A stretch of DNA of 64,000 bases from Rhynochetos jubatus (taxonomy: Eukaryota; Chordata; Aves; Eurypygiformes; Rhynochetidae): positions 15,451,501 to 15,515,500 of the forward strand of contig CM050656.1 in the NCBI GenBank assembly GCA_027574665.1, read 5' to 3'. The position numbers and the translations under genes are program-made. This document shows positions 38,240 to 48,060 of the stretch, piece after piece (positions within the stretch are counted from its first letter, which is position 1; the number at the start of each line of letters is the position of its first letter). The notes beneath the pieces are model-generated. The model worked only from the letters and a program-made list of their open reading frames with translations. It had not been told where the DNA came from and made no database searches.

Positions 38240-40978
38240 TTAAATATCATCTGTGCTGTGTGGATGATGTAAAAAGAACCAAACAAAACCAAACTTTAAA
38301 AAAATGTACTTTAAATAATATTGTTTTCAGTCACTCCAGTGAAGAGAGTTCATTCTTCTGAATTCTTTAAAAAGTATCCATTCTTTTTTAAAACTCTGAG
38401 TGAAAGCGATTCAGGGATACTTTGTCCTCAAGTGCTCGCTGTGGCTGTGTGGCAGTGCTGGAGATACCTTCTATTAAACAAAATGGAATATGGCTTATCA
38501 CTTCACACTTTGCTTTTCACAGTACATGGGAAAGGCCTTCACTGTTTCCAAAATACATCCTCCCCCCACACACTTTCTTCTCCCCCTGCAAGAATTGAAA
38601 ATACTATGTAAGATGCTAGGGAGAAGAGTTTTAAACAGTGGTACATGCGAGTAGAAAGAGCCTTTCTGTTGAATTATAATTTAGCACTCTTTTTTGTTCA
38701 TAAAATGTAATGTTTATATTTTTCTGACTTAGCCTTTCTACTAAAGGAATAAAAAATGAACTGAAATATTTTTCTATTTCTATTTTTCTATTATAGTTGA
38801 ATAAATAAGCCCACTGTTCACCTAGGTAAAGGAGGGATACAGCTCCGATGAATGGTAGTTATTCAGCTGCCTTGCACAGTTAAGAATAGTCACCTGAATG
38901 TTCATTGCTTATTAAATTGTACAAGAAAATACTCTTAACTATAGTTGGCACCATTAGACGCCTGGGCAACTCGTACATCTGTACAGAGCCCATCATCCAG
39001 TAAGAGAAGTGAATTCTTTGTTTCATTGCACAATCAGAACCTTTCTGAATAGATAACTTCAGATTTATTTGCCATATTTATTGTGCACTTTCTTGACGAT
39101 GTGCAAGCAATAATTACATAATTTGGTCATATATGTGTGCGTGGCTGCAAGGAAGAGGTGGTGTGTATATGGCTTCTCACCCTTGAGTTCTTGTTTTCTC
39201 CAGGAATGTGTGGATGAGAAAAGCCAGTTCTGAGGGAAGGAAAATAGTTTGTTGATTTTTATTTCATGACTTTGGAGTTTTCAGCCTCCTATTTCTAAGT
39301 GCTACTGGTATGTAAAATTGGTGAACCTGAAAGATGTCTTCTGTCAATGCTGCTGCTTTTTTGGTACTTAATATACATGCCAAAGACCTCGAAAGGGTTA
39401 TGTAAATTCAGTGAAGTTTCTGCTTAGAAGACATACTTGCCTGGAGAATCTCTTGTGTGCATAGAGTAGTTAAAGACCATTCTTAATTGAGTATTCTTTC
39501 AAAGGTGATGTATTTGAGTTCTCCATCATTTCTTCCCTCTTTCTGTCAAAGTAACAAATTTTGATGTGACTTGTGGCCAAGACTGGGATGGTAGCACACA
39601 GCACTTCTCAGTTTTTTCTGCAAGAGGTGATCCAGTACCTTTTAGTAACTAAATGATTTGGAAAATGGCAGCTTTATGGAATTACTCATAGAATTTTGTT
39701 GGTGGTTTTTAGTGGAGCTAAAATGTGGTCTTCTGAAGTTCCTGACTGTCAGATGGCTGGTAAGAAAATACTGCTCTCTGGTCACTGTAATAACTGTGCT
39801 TCAGAGAAAAGACACAAAACTAGTGATAACTTGAGAAGGAGTTATTTGAAAGAAGAAAAATACTCAAGTACAGCACATTTTAAAACATAATTAAAAGCAG
39901 GCATTGTTGAAATGGTCATTTATAAAATGCATTATTGTGATGCCATGGTAAATTTTAATACTTGAGGTTCTGATGGAAGAAGAGGTATTTTAGAAATACC
40001 TTTCTTCTGCTTCCTCTGTATTTAGTCAAAGGTTTTTCACATTTCTTTGCATGCTCATAGGATATATTTTATCCTGGATTACCTCATTGCTCCCAAGAAA
40101 TCCCTTTTGGTAATACTGATAACCTAATATATGGCAGATTTTGGTCATTATTATTTCATTTAGTGGTCATATGTATAGACCAAGAGGGAATCTGAATATT
40201 GATTCACTGAATGGCTAGTAACAATGATTTATGACTCAAGGAATCAGTGCAGTTAGCCAAACACAGTAGAGATTACATCTTATGTGCCACCATTGATTTT
40301 GTTTCATATTTCACTGCACAATGATTAGGCCGTGGTCTCACAGATGTTAACATTAGAACCGTAGTCCTCTTTAAGCAAAAAAACCCCGCCACAAATTACA
40401 TCCAGTGCATTGTGTGTATACGTATGTGCGTTCTGCTTCTGATATTTAAAAAATGATAAACATTTTTCAGTTACTTTAGAGAGCTGGCATTTTTCTGGTA
40501 ACAACAGAGGGTTTTGATAGAATTTTTACAAATAATCAAAAGTGACTTTGCTGCCCACACAAGCTTGTTCTTGAAACTTGGGCAGTATCATTTATATTGA
40601 ATACTGACCACATATGCTGATTTTTTTAAATACAACTGATAGAAAATGGGATGCTTTAAAATGGATGCTATCACAGTACCCTCATGAATCTTTTGGATAA
40701 TACACATACCTAGAACAGAAGTCTTCAGCGCAGTAGTTCCCAGGGGACTGTTACTACCAAACTGAGTTTTGTGTATGAATACCAGATGCAGAGGCCCCGA
40801 CTGTGGTTTGGTTGCAGTTCCAGTGTGTTGGGGCTATACAGCCCCCATTAACCCAATTACAGCATGGGTAAAAATGCTGTAAATGCATGGGCAGAATGTG
40901 TTCTTGTCTGCCCTTGCCTGTAACTTGATTTTATTTTGAAAGTTAGTAGCTTGTGGGTGTTTTGCTGGTAGCTCTGTG

Positions 40979-41150
40979 CCGGTCTAATGAAGTCGTCTTT
41001 AGCGTGTTGGTGGTGAAAGGCATACCTGAACTCATTTCCCTGCTTGAGCCCAGTGGTGAGCGGTCGCAAAGCTCATCGGGCGCGTTGAAATCTTAGCAGT
41101 GAGTCAGAGAAATGCTGCGTTGGTGCACAGGTACGGACATGTCTGACCGC
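40979..41150. promoter_or_regulatory. Orphan intronic CpG cluster
   Basis: About 11 CpG dinucleotides in roughly 170 bp, whereas neighbouring intron DNA has very few. CpG retention in a bird intron suggests an unmethylated regulatory segment, an alternative promoter or recent sequence; which one cannot be told from the bases alone. Confidence 0.35.
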
Positions 41151-41705
41151 AGTCTCAGGACTTCTATGTTTGTTTTGTTTTTCAGTCTACTTCCACTTCA
41201 AACAAGTTCTCAGCTGTGAAAAACACTGGATGGGAGGGGAAAAAAAAAAAGGAGATCAGCTAAGTGGCATAACAGCTTTGAGAAATATGGGCCTTTGCAA
41301 AGCCTTGTCAAGGCTGTCAACAAACAGTTTACTGTCTGCAGTGTCTTTAGTTGATGTTCGTATAGTGATTTTTTTTTTTTTTTCCGAGGGAAAGGAATTA
41401 TACCTTCTAATATAAATAGATTGTTTTGAGGATTTCTGTTCAGTGAGAAGTTTGAAAAGCCTTTGAATTTTCTTCAGCTGTTATGATTGCTTCTTTTGGT
41501 TTGTTGTATGGTTCTCAATGTTTTTTATAGCTGTTCATTATTTTCTTGTTTATTTTTGATGTTCATAAAATCTGTCCTATGTAGGTTTGAAAATGAGAGC
41601 TATTTGTTTTGCAGTTTAATGAAGAGAATGGCAAACAGCCTCAGACTGTGCCTCTGGTGTCCAAAGTGATCAGCGTATTTAACATGCTCAGCGTGACACT
41701 AAGAT

Positions 41706-41729
41706 ATTACAACCGATAACGGTTGTAAT
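41706..41729 (+). repeat. Perfect 10-bp inverted repeat with ATAA loop
   Basis: ATTACAACCG and CGGTTGTAAT flank a 4-base ATAA loop. The centre contains TAACGG, matching the MYB recognition core YAACKG. It lies in intron 1 next to a locally CpG-richer stretch. It may be a dimeric factor site or simply a hairpin. Confidence 0.75.
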
Positions 41730-43358
41730 TGACTTACAGCATCCCTTTCCCTCCCCCTTTCTTTGGATGCTGGGGATTTATCTTTGAGACCCCAGGAAGA
41801 TGTAGTGACACAGGGCGGAAATGTTAAAAAGGTTTTACCTGCAGCGTTTGAGCGGAGGTGATCTGGTGTAGCGGCATGGTGTGGGTTCAGGTGAAATACA
41901 GGGAACTTGCAGTGGGTATTGAGTGAAATGTCCCCCCTTGATTCTGAGAATTTAGCAAAGACAAAAAGAGAAATCCAGACTTGGCAAAAGAAGAGTGCCT
42001 GGAGCCAAAAAAAGCCATTCTTATTAGCGCTAGCAAAGGTTTACTTTGCTGGCTTATTGAATGAAAACTCCCTAGAGTGTCCAGGCTTTATCCTGTGTTA
42101 ACAAGAAGGGGCAAAGCTGGCTTGTAGGGAATGGAGTGCCATGTAACATGTCTGTAAAACACAAGAGTGAGGCCAAGCCAAACTGGAGTGCTGATGAGAA
42201 AGGAAAATCTTTGTCTTTTTCTCTGAAATCTTATTTATTTTCTCTGTGAATGCTTGTGGTAGAACACTGAGCTCTGTGTGGACTGGTGCACTAAATAGTG
42301 ATGTTGCACTGTTAAAATAGTGTCAGTGCACTGTTCAGTGTTATGTCTTGCATAGGTAGATGTGGTATTTTGACTTCTGCTGCACTGATGAGCTGGGAAC
42401 CCAGGCTGGCGTGGGGTGGGCATTCTAAATTATGGGTGCGTGTTCACCGCACACTATTTCAGGCGTTCCTCAGGCATGGGTATGTCACTTCAGAGCACAA
42501 CACAGCTGAATGCATTGAAGTATTTTTTTGTTTTGTTAAAAGATTGGATGACCTTGGTCAAGCCTTGCTCTTACTGTATTATTCCGTTCCCTGATACTGT
42601 ATTCCTACCATGCAACTTGGAAAGAGATGTTTTGGGTTAGAAATCCAGTTTTCAAGGTGACAATAGGGACTGTTGAATACAGAATGGAAGATAAGACTTG
42701 CTAGTACATTTTAAGCATTGAATTGCTTTTAATGGAAAATAAGTACTTGCTAACCAGTTTCAGACAGAGCAGAGTAAGCCTTTCCTTTCTTTTTGCAACA
42801 TGCAATTTGTTTAATTGGAACAGATCAGGCATTGATTGTTTACCGTAGGTAGTAGAAGGATGCTAACTAAACCAGCACAGCATCTTGTTTGTTTTCAGGG
42901 TTTTTTGTAAGGTCTCCTAACTTGGAAGATCTTCTACAATCTGGTACTGTAGCACTAATGTAAAGTTATTAATGTAAGTCAGTTTTTGAATAACCGTATT
43001 AAAGACTTAGGAATAACTCCTACTGAATGCATCTGAAGATATGTTCAATGTTGAAAACTAGAGCTGGGTCTTATTGCCAATACATATAAAACTGTAGCTC
43101 TTGGATCATAAACATTATTAGTCTCATTCTAGTATTTTACTAATGTGGCTTAGACAGTTTTACTAATCACACTGCACTAATTAAATTCTTATGTTACAGA
43201 TTATAGGAAGTTTAACTTTTTTTAATTTAAATTGGGAAAGCCTCATGATGGGGAGGCACGTGGACACATGATTTCTCAGGAGACTAAGGAGTCTATTACA
43301 TGGTATGAATATCTATCTACTCACCCTTGCTTCCTCTTCCCCCTCCTTTTCTCTGCAG

Positions 43359-43440
43359 AGTGTCTCAGATATATTACAGAGCTACTTATTTTCATAAACT
43401 GGGTTATGAAAGGCAGTGGGGGTGCTGCATGTGTGGCAAG
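43359..43440 (+). other. Candidate alternative 5' leader exon in ADGRL2 intron 1
   Basis: An 82-nt segment with complete splice signals. A branch-like CTCAC lies about 35 nt upstream, followed by a pyrimidine tract of roughly 30 nt ending CTCTGCAG (43,351-43,358), and the segment ends GGCAAG|GTAGGT. It sits on the sense strand of intron 1, about 4.4 kb before exon 2. Its ATG at 43,406 would, if joined to exon 2, run into that exon for a 16-codon frame ending at a TAA that overlaps uORF A. No transcript evidence is available; it could be a decoy exon. Confidence 0.35.
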
Positions 43441-45820
43441 GTAGGTCATACAGGATTTATAAGAAGGATTGCCTGGCTCTTGCTAGTTCCTTGGCACATA
43501 TGAGCTGTGCAACTGTGGCTGATGTTCCTTTCCTTTCCGTGCCTCATCATCTGTAAAGCCAGTGTGAATTTTATATCTGTAATAGAGATGTTAAAGCTTG
43601 ACTGAGGTTGCAAGTGCTTTGCAGTGTTTCTAAGATCATTTGGAAAATTAAGCACTATATTGTAAAATACATCAGGGTTTGTGTGAAAGACGTTCAGCTA
43701 AAGAAAAACATCCTTGTTTAGCTGGAAAGATCTCTGCATTCTTCCCTGTCTTAATTGACTGAAAAGCTGGGTGGAACAGAAGGAAAAAGGCAGCTCTTGA
43801 GCATGCTGTGTCAGTTGTCCGGAAGCTCTTAAAAGACTTTTTTGGCTTTTGAAAATAAAACCTTGGGAAGGTTAAACAGAGTAGAGCTGGGATGCGGCAG
43901 TCCTTTAGAGGTCTTTCTCTTCAAAGATGAAAGTATTTCAAGGAGCATGCTTGGAGCAGCTTTCTCTTATCTCTGGGGTGCTCTTGAGCAATGTTGCGGA
44001 GAGGGATGGCCAAAAGTGGCGTGTACTCTGCAGCGGTCGTGTTCTGTCTGTAAGAAGGTTCAGAAGTACAGAAGAACAAGGAAGCAAGGCAGGGACACTA
44101 AGATATTTGGGACTTGGAGCGCGGCTTGTGAATATGGTATGAAGAGATGGCCAATACCTTTGCGGTGTAGAGACTTGAACATTAACATTTCCATTTCTGA
44201 TCCAGCCTCCTTGAAGAGCACGTATGTGAAGGAATGTAACAAGCTGAATCGCTCTGTTTCCAGTGCAGGTTTGGTGATTTTTTTTTTGTCTGTGAGAGAC
44301 TGCCGTATGGCCCAGAGGTAGGGATTTAAGCTACAACTGAAATTTTCTTGGCAGCTTTTATTGCACTCTGAAATTCAAGCAACCTTTTGCTTTGGGGGTT
44401 TTTTCTCTGCCCCACCCACAAGCCCAAGCAGTCAGTGATCCAGAGAAAAGGTTTTATTAAGGTCTGAGGGGAAATAAGTTATTTGTGCAGGACAGCCGCT
44501 TGTAGTGGTCTCGTTTTTCCTGTTTACAAAGTAACTTAATATGTCTTTTCCTGGTCCTACTTGTTTGGTTTGGGATTTGTTGTTGTTGTGAGATACCACT
44601 GACATGGTGATAGATGGATGGTCAGAAGGACCTGGCTGACGCAGTGTCTATAGCCGAGTGCTCTCTGGCTCCAGCTCATGTCTGGGTACCTTTTTCAGGA
44701 TTAGCTTTTGTTATGCTGATGAATAGTGTGTTCAGAACTGCGCCGTTCTTTTACTTGGGGCCACATAGAGTTTCTCAAATATATAGGTTGCATTAAAAAT
44801 GGTTTGCTGTGAAGCCATTAATTTTCATTCGAAAGAAAAGAAGCAAACGCAAACCCTATTGCATCAGTTTTCAAACACAGCTTCTTTTTTTCTTGCTTTT
44901 TAGAAAAACATGTGTTAGTGATAATGTGGTAGGGGCTGGTTAGTTTATTCTGAACTCTTTTTGCAGCAGCACGCTGAGTTAAATTCTGTGTCTGTAGGCA
45001 ACAGCAATCTAGAGAGAACGATACACTGCACAAAACAATTAAACTTGTCCTTAAAATCTTTTGCATTTATTCTTATTTGACTATTTTCTTCTGGTTTTGG
45101 TATCACAAAAACATCAATATCCTTTCAAAAGCTGTGATTTCTTATTAAAACAGTTAAAATAAGTCAGTTTACAGGTCAGGAACTTTTACTTGATCTAAAG
45201 AAGAAAAAGAAAGTCTGCCATAAATTTTGCTGCTGTTTCATAGAGAGATGTTGGGTACCACAAGTGGTGCTCTGAGTATTTTTTGTAATTTTAACACAAC
45301 CCTTTCTCCCCCTTCCGATTTAAAAAAAGACCACAAGGAAGTGGTGAGCTTAAGGATGATAATGCACAGTTAGATTTTGAGACATCCTCCTTCACCTTCA
45401 AGTGGACAGTGATATGTGTGTGCTGTGATACATTATGGAAATAATGATAAAACTTGAGTCCCAGGAAGACAAAAATTTTTTGGACAGACTGGGAGCTATC
45501 AGAAGGCTGACTTAATTTCACTTTTAGCCATAACTGTTCCTCGTCTATTCTCTTGGATTATTCTGATTGCTTACTGAAATTATACTGATTAGGCTGTAGT
45601 GTCTGTGAAATAGTTTTATGATTTTTTCCTTTGGGTGCTACAGGTAAAAAATTAATCCAAGCTCTTCCCAAGCTTTTAGCTGAACTATCTCCAGGGTTTT
45701 GGTTGTTTTTTTCTTTTTCTTTGGGTTATGTCATGGTGGCAATTTTTTCTTCACTCAGCAGGAGTTCCTTTGCAATTGTAATTTCTGCTGAATGCAGTGC
45801 ATCCTTTGTGGATTTTTAGA

Positions 45821-45840
45821 TTTTTTTTTTTTTTTTTTTT
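45821..45840 (+). repeat. Poly-T run (T20)
   Basis: A 20-base T homopolymer in intron 1, followed at once by AG, so it resembles a pyrimidine tract plus acceptor; no convincing donor follows at exon distance. It could also be the tail of a decayed retrocopy inserted antisense, but no retrocopy body was recognised. Confidence 0.85.
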
Positions 45841-47829
45841 AGTTGCAAAACACTCTCAGCCCAGTGTGAAAGATCTAGAGACACAATATGACTGTCTCTT
45901 CATAACTGCTTCTGGGTTGTCCTGTAGCAGCTGGTGTATCACCATTGAAACTGAGGGCACATCTTTTACCTCCAGGCACATGGGTCTGTGCCAGGCAGAG
46001 TCACGCTCTGGCTGTCCTGCACTGAAGCACTCTGTTTGCTGTTGCATGCTCTTTGTTGAAATATGTGCAGATGAAAGTGCCTGTGATTGAAGAGCACCTG
46101 TCTGTAGTTGGAAATTGGAAAAAGGGTTTGGTTTTATGTATAAATAAACATAAAATCAGTTGGCCTCAGATGTCAGTTGTCTTTCGTTTCCCTGTGTGCG
46201 AAATTGCAAGCACGCTTGTGTTGTGTGAGAGGGATGCCTACACTGAAGTGGCATCACTCCTCTTGAAGAGGAGCCAAGTAAAGAAGCCTGTTTGGCTATT
46301 TTAATAATCTCCTGTTCTGCCACAGAAACATGGCCCTCATTGAGAGCCAGAAAAATTGTTCCATAATGTTTTCTGTTAATTCCCGTCTTTCTCTTCTTGG
46401 GGAAAAAAGTGAGTGTGAGTCTTGTTGCTGTCTCTATGCTCAGGGAACAAACTTATAATTGATTAATATTAACACTGATTAATATAAAAGGACTTATGCT
46501 TTCTAGTTCTGTAAATGCTCTGCAGTTCATAGAATTTTTGTTTGGCATTATGAGCTCTTCATTCTTTACAGTTCTCCTTGCCGAAAAGATAAATATATTT
46601 TTAAAGCCCTCAGTGTGCACCAGTACTTGTAAGACTCATGAGCTGCCCTTGGGTCCTGCCACTTCAATTTTTACATAGTCATTGTTATGTTTTGAAAGTA
46701 ATGTTTATTTCAAATATGTCAGGAACACATCCACGTAGTCCTGCCCATTGATCTTGGAGAGACAAAGCCAAGATGGCACCAGATTCAGCTCGTTGGAGCT
46801 GTAATTGCTGCAGCATTGAGAGACTCATTATTCCAGAGTTGCTTCACATATCTGTAATATGTAGATCGAGCTTTGTCGTTAAAAATAATTTTTTTAATGT
46901 ATGTTCATTTTTCTCTAGCTTCTCAAACTCTAATAGTCAGGGCTGACGCATGATCTAGCTTTGTACAGTGAGATATGGAAGAGGATGTACGTAGTTACTC
47001 AGTTGGCTGGTGAGAGAATGAAGTCATTAGCAAAAGGGCGCATTGTGCTGTCAAATCTTCTGCGCTCTGTCATCATAATTATATTTTTCAAATGCAAATG
47101 ATAGCTTTAAGAATTCTTCCTTTGGTACTTCGTTTACCGAACCAGTTTGGTTCACATTTCTCAGTCGGGGGCAGATCGTGTCAGAGACTGAGGACAGGAG
47201 AGTCTCATCCATGATGGTTATTCCCTTTTCTCTGAAGGTGTTTTTTAGGTGGATATACAGCAAACCATAGAGTCACAGGGAGAGGCTTCCTCACCAGAGT
47301 ATTTTGTTGGTAAAGTTGCTGTTAGGGCTTCTTATCCGAGGAGAGTGACTTGTGTGTAGCCCAAAGAGAATGCTAGAGCCATGGCAGACCTTCAGACCCT
47401 TATTATTGAGCGGAGTTGCTCTGTTCTCAGCCATTCCATGTTTCGAATCACTAAGAAATATGGCAGTGCCCTAGATTTAATTTTATTGTTGCTTTTTAAG
47501 GTAGAGAAATGCAGATTGTGTCAGATTTGGGGAGTGGGAAAGGCTTAGCCTAGTCATCTGCAAATCCAGTTTTTTTATATTTAGAGAAAATGTTCTCTTT
47601 TTTTTTTTTCATGTATCGTGGTGCAGGGACATCAGTCATATTTGTACTTTCAACTTTAACATGTATCATTATTTGGCATTCTGTTTAATGATCACTGACC
47701 TTGAGAGATTACATCCCACAAACATGCCAAATTCCCAGCTACAGTACAGGTGTACTGTCAGTTTTTATTAAAAATTTCTGTCCTCATGTCATGTAAAATT
47801 TGGTATTCCAAATTATTGGTGTTCAGCTA

Positions 47830-47881
47830 TTGATGGATATTTTTTTTTTCTCCTTTTCTTTTAAATCCTCTGCTTCTCCAG
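47830..47881 (+). promoter_or_regulatory. Intron 1 3' splice site (branch point, pyrimidine tract, AG)
   Basis: A near-continuous pyrimidine tract of about 40 nt precedes AG at 47,880-47,881. A candidate branch sequence TTGAT at 47,830-47,834 places its A 49 nt upstream of the exon. The pyrimidine tract and AG are clear; the exact branch base is inferred. Confidence 0.75.
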
Positions 47882-47883
47882 GT

Positions 47884-47919
47884 ATGAAGATGAATAATGC
47901 AGACCACTGGTTTCGATGA
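47884..47919 (+). CDS. uORF A in ADGRL2 leader (11 codons)
   Basis: Short upstream frame encoding MKMNNADHWFR then stop. It starts two bases after the exon 2 acceptor, so base -3 of its start context is the last base of whichever exon is spliced upstream (G if exon 1 ends at 16,649). An in-frame second ATG at 47,890 has A at -3. The peptide itself is probably unimportant; the likely effect is on ribosome scanning. That it is translated is inference. Confidence 0.45.
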   Translation: MKMNNADHWFR

Positions 47920-47935
47920 TGCTGGGCTTTTATAA
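47897..47935 (+). CDS. uORF B in ADGRL2 leader (12 codons)
   Basis: Upstream frame encoding MQTTGFDDAGLL then stop, in the +1 frame relative to uORF A and overlapping it by 23 nt. The start context has A at -3 and C at +4, which is moderate. It would be mutually exclusive with uORF A for any one scanning ribosome. Function not shown. Confidence 0.4.
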   Translation: MQTTGFDDAGLL

Positions 47936-47948
47936 CTGGATTCATTAA
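47916..47948 (+). CDS. uORF C in ADGRL2 leader (10 codons)
   Basis: Upstream frame encoding MMLGFYNWIH then stop, in the same frame as the ADGRL2 CDS but closed by a stop 33 nt before it. Its ATG overlaps the stop of uORF A (ATGA arrangement), which is compatible with termination-reinitiation but does not prove it. The first ATG has T at -3, a weak context; the second (47,919) has C at -3. Confidence 0.4.
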   Translation: MMLGFYNWIH

Positions 47949-47981
47949 GGAATACAAAGAAAATTCTTACAGGGATCAATA

Positions 47982-48054
47982 ATGGTGTCTTCTGGCTGCA
48001 GAATGCAAAGTTTTTGGTTTCTGCTCATTATCAGCTTCCTGCAGTGTACTGAAG
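47982..48054 (+). CDS. ADGRL2: ADGRL2 (latrophilin-2), first coding exon, partial CDS
   Basis: Latrophilin-2 is an adhesion GPCR of the plasma membrane, known in mammals as a synaptic adhesion receptor that binds teneurins and FLRT proteins. Only its N-terminus is here: 24 full codons plus one base of a split glycine codon. The translation starts MVSSGCRM, continues with a hydrophobic core (FLLIISFL, about residues 13-20) and ends near CTE, a typical signal peptide entry. Human ADGRL2, as I recall it, starts MVSSGCRMRSLWF and ends this exon at NTE plus a split Gly, so start, length and splice phase (phase 1) all agree; ADGRL1 and ADGRL3 start differently. The ATG has A at -3 and G at +4, a strong Kozak context, and the same frame has a stop 34-36 nt upstream. 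A second in-frame Met is residue 8 (A at -3, C at +4). The exon ends GAAG and is followed by GTAAGC. The lectin, olfactomedin, GAIN and seven-helix exons lie beyond the window. Confidence 0.87.
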
Positions 48055-48060
48055 GTAAGC
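48055..48060 (+). promoter_or_regulatory. Intron 2 5' splice site
   Basis: GAAG|GTAAGC: a good consensus donor immediately after the phase-1 coding base, at the position expected from the mammalian ADGRL2 exon structure. Confidence 0.85.

Larger units (their letters stand above)
16650..47881 (+). other. ADGRL2: ADGRL2 intron 1 (about 31.2 kb)
   Basis: Bounded by the consensus donor at 16,650 and the acceptor at 47,881. Apart from the sites listed separately it holds AT-rich DNA with many T and G/T tracts on the + strand and only chance-length open frames. Slightly GC-richer pockets without a recognisable gene lie at about 34,310-34,660 (C- and T-rich) and 40,980-41,890. No intact transposon, RNA gene or internal coding exon of a known family was recognised. 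Long first introns with regulatory content are usual for this gene family; the regulatory role here is inference. Confidence 0.65.
47882..47981 (+). other. ADGRL2: ADGRL2 exon 2, 5' untranslated part
   Basis: The 100 nt between the splice acceptor and the ADGRL2 start codon. The exon begins GTATGAAG directly after a long pyrimidine tract ending CTTCTCCAG. It carries four upstream ATGs (47,884; 47,890 in the same frame; 47,897; 47,916) that open three short frames, one in each reading frame. All of them end before the main start, and the last ends 33 nt upstream of it. The exon boundaries come from the acceptor and donor signals and from the phase match of the coding part. A leader of this kind is expected to lower or condition translation of the receptor. 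Confidence 0.75.

Noticed and set aside
40857-41069. 70-codon minus-strand frame overlapping the orphan CpG patch
   Set aside because: I considered a retrocopy or small exon; the translation resembles no family I know and no flanking splice sites or poly-A tail support it.
43842-44321. 159-codon + strand open frame in intron 1
   Set aside because: The longest open frame outside the CpG island, but a frame of this length is expected about once by chance in 64 kb. There is no family resemblance, no repeat-like or domain pattern and no convincing promoter.
45797-45842. T20 plus AG considered as the acceptor of another leader exon
   Set aside because: No good donor follows within normal exon length; a simple homopolymer is the easier explanation.
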